64,000 nt of DNA, from the NCBI GenBank assembly GCA_963785075.1, contig CAWATW010000006.1:620001-684000 (forward strand), written 5' to 3'. Each line of letters opens with the position of its first letter. Within the stretch, counting starts at the first letter, position 1. The notes under the pieces were generated by a model. It ran no database searches and had not been told where the DNA came from. It was given only the letters and a program-made list of their open reading frames with translations. This document shows positions 62,560-64,000 of the stretch, one piece after another. Source of the stretch: JAOUGY01 sp963785075. Its GTDB lineage: Bacteria; Actinomycetota; Acidimicrobiia; Spongiisociales; ZC4RG35. The position numbers were made by a program, and so were the translations under genes.

Positions 62560-63018
62560 ATGGCCGCCGGCGTTGGCGAACCCGCACCCGATTTCACGCT
62601 CGTGGACCAGGGCCGAAGGCCGGTCTCGTTGTCCGACCTGCGAGGCAAGAAGTCCCTCATCGTCTTCTTCCCGTTCGCTTTCAGTCGCACCTGCCAGGGT
62701 GAGCTGTGCTCGATCCGCGACAACCTCCATTCGCTCGATGCGGCCGACGCCAACGTGGTCGCCATCTCGTGTGACCATTTCTATTCGAACCGTGCCTGGA
62801 CCGAACAGGAAGGCTTCGGGTTCAAGATCCTCTCGGATTACTGGCCCCATGGTGCCGTCTCGCGTGCCTACGGATGTTTCGACGAGCAGATCGGCTGCGC
62901 GATCCGGGCGACCTACGTTCTCGATGAGACAGGCGTGATCCGGGCCGTCATCTCCACCGAGAACATCGGCCAGGCCCGCACGTTCGACAGCTACCAGGAA
63001 GCGCTTGCGTCGATCTGA
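62560..63018 (+). CDS. AhpE-like peroxiredoxin
   Basis: A 152-aa peroxiredoxin. ATG 62560 is preferred over 62554 because AAGGGG then has normal spacing. GEPAPDFTLVDQGRRPVSLS leads to the peroxidatic site FAFSRTCQGELC: Cys45, with a second Cys50 five residues on, as in AhpE/BCP-type enzymes. VAISCDHFYSNRAWTEQEG and FKILSDYWPHGAVSRAYGCF complete the domain. It reduces peroxides with a thiol donor, probably mycothiol/mycoredoxin in this lineage. Confidence 0.9.
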   Translation: MAAGVGEPAPDFTLVDQGRRPVSLSDLRGKKSLIVFFPFAFSRTCQGELCSIRDNLHSLDAADANVVAISCDHFYSNRAWTEQEGFGFKILSDYWPHGAVSRAYGCFDEQIGCAIRATYVLDETGVIRAVISTENIGQARTFDSYQEALASI

Positions 63019-63512
63019 CCACCGGGAGGAATCGCGACCGTCGTCCCTCCCGACGTAGAACGTCAAACGTAGAACGTAGAACGTCAGGCGAGTCTCGGAA
63101 TCCCCCCTGGCTGCCTGCGGCAGCCTGTCCCCCCTTCTGGGGGACACAATCGCTGGCCACACGCCACCGTCCACCAGTGGAGCACCGTCTCGGATCCCCC
63201 ACTGTTCGTGTCCCCTCGCAGGATGTCCTGTCGCGTCATGATGGGACGCTTCACCATTGAATCCCCCCTGGCTGCCTGCGGCAGCCTGTCCCCCCTTCTG
63301 GGGGACACAATCGCTGGCCACACGCCACCGTTCACCAGTGGAGCAGCGTGTCGGATCCCCCACTGTTCGTGTCCCCTCGCCCCCCGCCGCGGGGGCAGAT
63401 TCGGCAACGGCGTAGCCGTGGACGAATCAGGGGGGATTCCACAGGGTCGAGGACAGTCGTTGGCGGCAGCCAGCCGTGTCGCCATTTGCGCGGCCGGCCT
63501 CTTCGAGCGGCC
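63019..63512. other. 494-bp gene-free region after the peroxiredoxin
   Basis: Contains the 122-bp repeat pair, the ACGTAGAACGTC tandem stretch and, at 63380-63512, high-GC sequence without a recognised gene. The leftward gene ending at 63513 has no clear terminator here apart from the hairpins inside the repeats. Confidence 0.5.
63097..63440. repeat. Intergenic element: two 122-bp repeats bounded by 13-bp inverted repeats
   Basis: Copies at 63098-63219 and 63259-63380 differ at about three of 122 bases. The outer ends GGAATCCCCCCTG (63097-63109) and CAGGGGGGATTCC (63428-63440) are perfect inverted repeats. Each copy holds a TGTCCCCC/GGGGGACA hairpin and CTGCCTGCGGCAG. Just before, GTAGAACGTCAAACGTAGAA is a small tandem repeat (63055-63087). 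No protein is encoded; the structure is like a small non-autonomous mobile or dispersed element. Confidence 0.7.
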
Positions 63513-64000
63513 TCAGCCGAACAGGTTGCGCCACCAGCGTGCCAGGATCCCGAAGCGGGCGGGCTCGGGGAGTGCGCCCAGCACCTGGTCCTGGAGGTCG
63601 AGCGGGAGGTCGCCGTACATCGCCAAACCGCCATCGGCCGTCTCCCAGACATAGATCGCCTGTCCCGCTCCGAACCACCGCACGTACTCTCCGCCATCCA
63701 CCTGGACCGCCCGTGCCCCCGAGTCGTCGAGCACGACTGCACGATCGGTGGCCAGCAGCGCAAACGAGAACAGCCCGTCGGAGTAGTAGGCGAGCACACC
63801 GCCCCGATCCCAATCGTACGTCTCGAGCCGGCTGAACCCGGCAACATCCTCAGGCAGACGAGGATCGTCGGGGGCACCGATCGTCTCCATGCGACGCTGC
63901 GCCTCTGCAGAGAGATCGTCGATCGTGTTCGGAGCCTCGTCATCGAACTCGACCATCCTCACGGCGCAGTACACGCTGCCGTCCGCATTCCTGATCCGAG
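63513..64000 (-). CDS. Hypothetical protein, N-terminus beyond the window
   Basis: The frame stays open to the right edge (upstream residues ...RNADGSVYCAVRMVEFDDEA), so the start lies outside. About 160 residues are visible: an acidic stretch, SRLETYDWDRGGVLAYYSDG, FALLATDRAVVLDDSGARAV and a C-terminal helix PARFGILARWWRNLFG. The alternating beta pattern is somewhat like the C-terminal part of RseB/MucB-type anti-sigma partners, but this is only a weak resemblance and no function is claimed. Confidence 0.55.
   Translation of the reverse strand, partial: RIRNADGSVYCAVRMVEFDDEAPNTIDDLSAEAQRRMETIGAPDDPRLPEDVAGFSRLETYDWDRGGVLAYYSDGLFSFALLATDRAVVLDDSGARAVQVDGGEYVRWFGAGQAIYVWETADGGLAMYGDLPLDLQDQVLGALPEPARFGILARWWRNLFG

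Noticed and set aside
63098..63380. A CRISPR array
   Set aside because: Only two 122-bp units with a 39-base gap, no short regular repeats and no cas genes.

Overview
The window reads as a high-GC actinobacterial chromosome. The best evidence is the right-hand core: a UPF0182 membrane protein, a DivIVA/Wag31-like protein, a YlbL-type PDZ/Lon-S16 protein, a DUF2342 zinc protease and an initiator tRNA with the actinobacterial CCCCGCTA 3' end. A mycothiol-era DinB-type protein (TIGR03086) fits too. A lineage such as Acidimicrobiia is plausible, but species cannot be named from the sequence alone. Coding is dense, with many 4-base ATGA/GTGA overlaps.

Bases 1-10617 hold a sensor/regulator pair (MEDS-domain end and a PucR-type regulator) and an operon built round a clear 2-ketopropyl-coenzyme M oxidoreductase/carboxylase (523 aa, CPHNAC redox pair). 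With it are an FAD disulfide reductase, an SDR, a two-subunit CoA transferase, an NDP-forming acyl-CoA synthetase and a ComA-type phosphosulfolactate synthase. This suggests coenzyme M-dependent ketone carboxylation followed by CoA activation of the acid product. Bases 10653-19020 are accessory: a flavin-dependent LLM oxidoreductase, an ABM-fold protein, a second SDR, an ArsR-SRPBCC pair, a SulP transporter, SnoaL and DinB-fold proteins, and a decaying glycosyltransferase/phosphodiester glycosidase pair.

Bases 19021-38262 form the most unusual part, apparently one catabolic island: an opine-dehydrogenase-like enzyme, a YczE-type membrane protein, an AtzA/SAH-deaminase-type amidohydrolase, a complete Opp/Dpp-type importer, two M20-peptidase homologues whose usual metal ligands are replaced, three paralogous proteins each made of three tandem RidA domains, a GntR/FCD regulator and an MFS exporter. 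The importer's solute-binding lipoprotein appears circularly permuted: the block that normally ends family-5 binding proteins stands at its N-terminus.

Bases 38263-45560 hold a truncated molybdopterin oxidoreductase end, a cupin, a TetR/membrane-protein pair with a twin palindromic operator, a membrane-protein/two-component operon and a second response regulator whose kinase is reduced to its last residues. Bases 45719-64000 are stable core: initiator tRNA, UPF0182, DivIVA-like, PDZ protease, BioY, a LivFGKMH branched-chain-type importer with a CoA ligase, MoaE, DUF2342 protease, AhpE-like peroxiredoxin, a 122-bp duplicated intergenic repeat and an edge-truncated gene.

Many genes left of 45 kb carry single-base frame breaks, mostly one extra base, while the right-hand 18 kb shows none. 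Whether these are assembly errors or real decay cannot be settled from one sequence; such genes are marked pseudogene but their repaired products are described.
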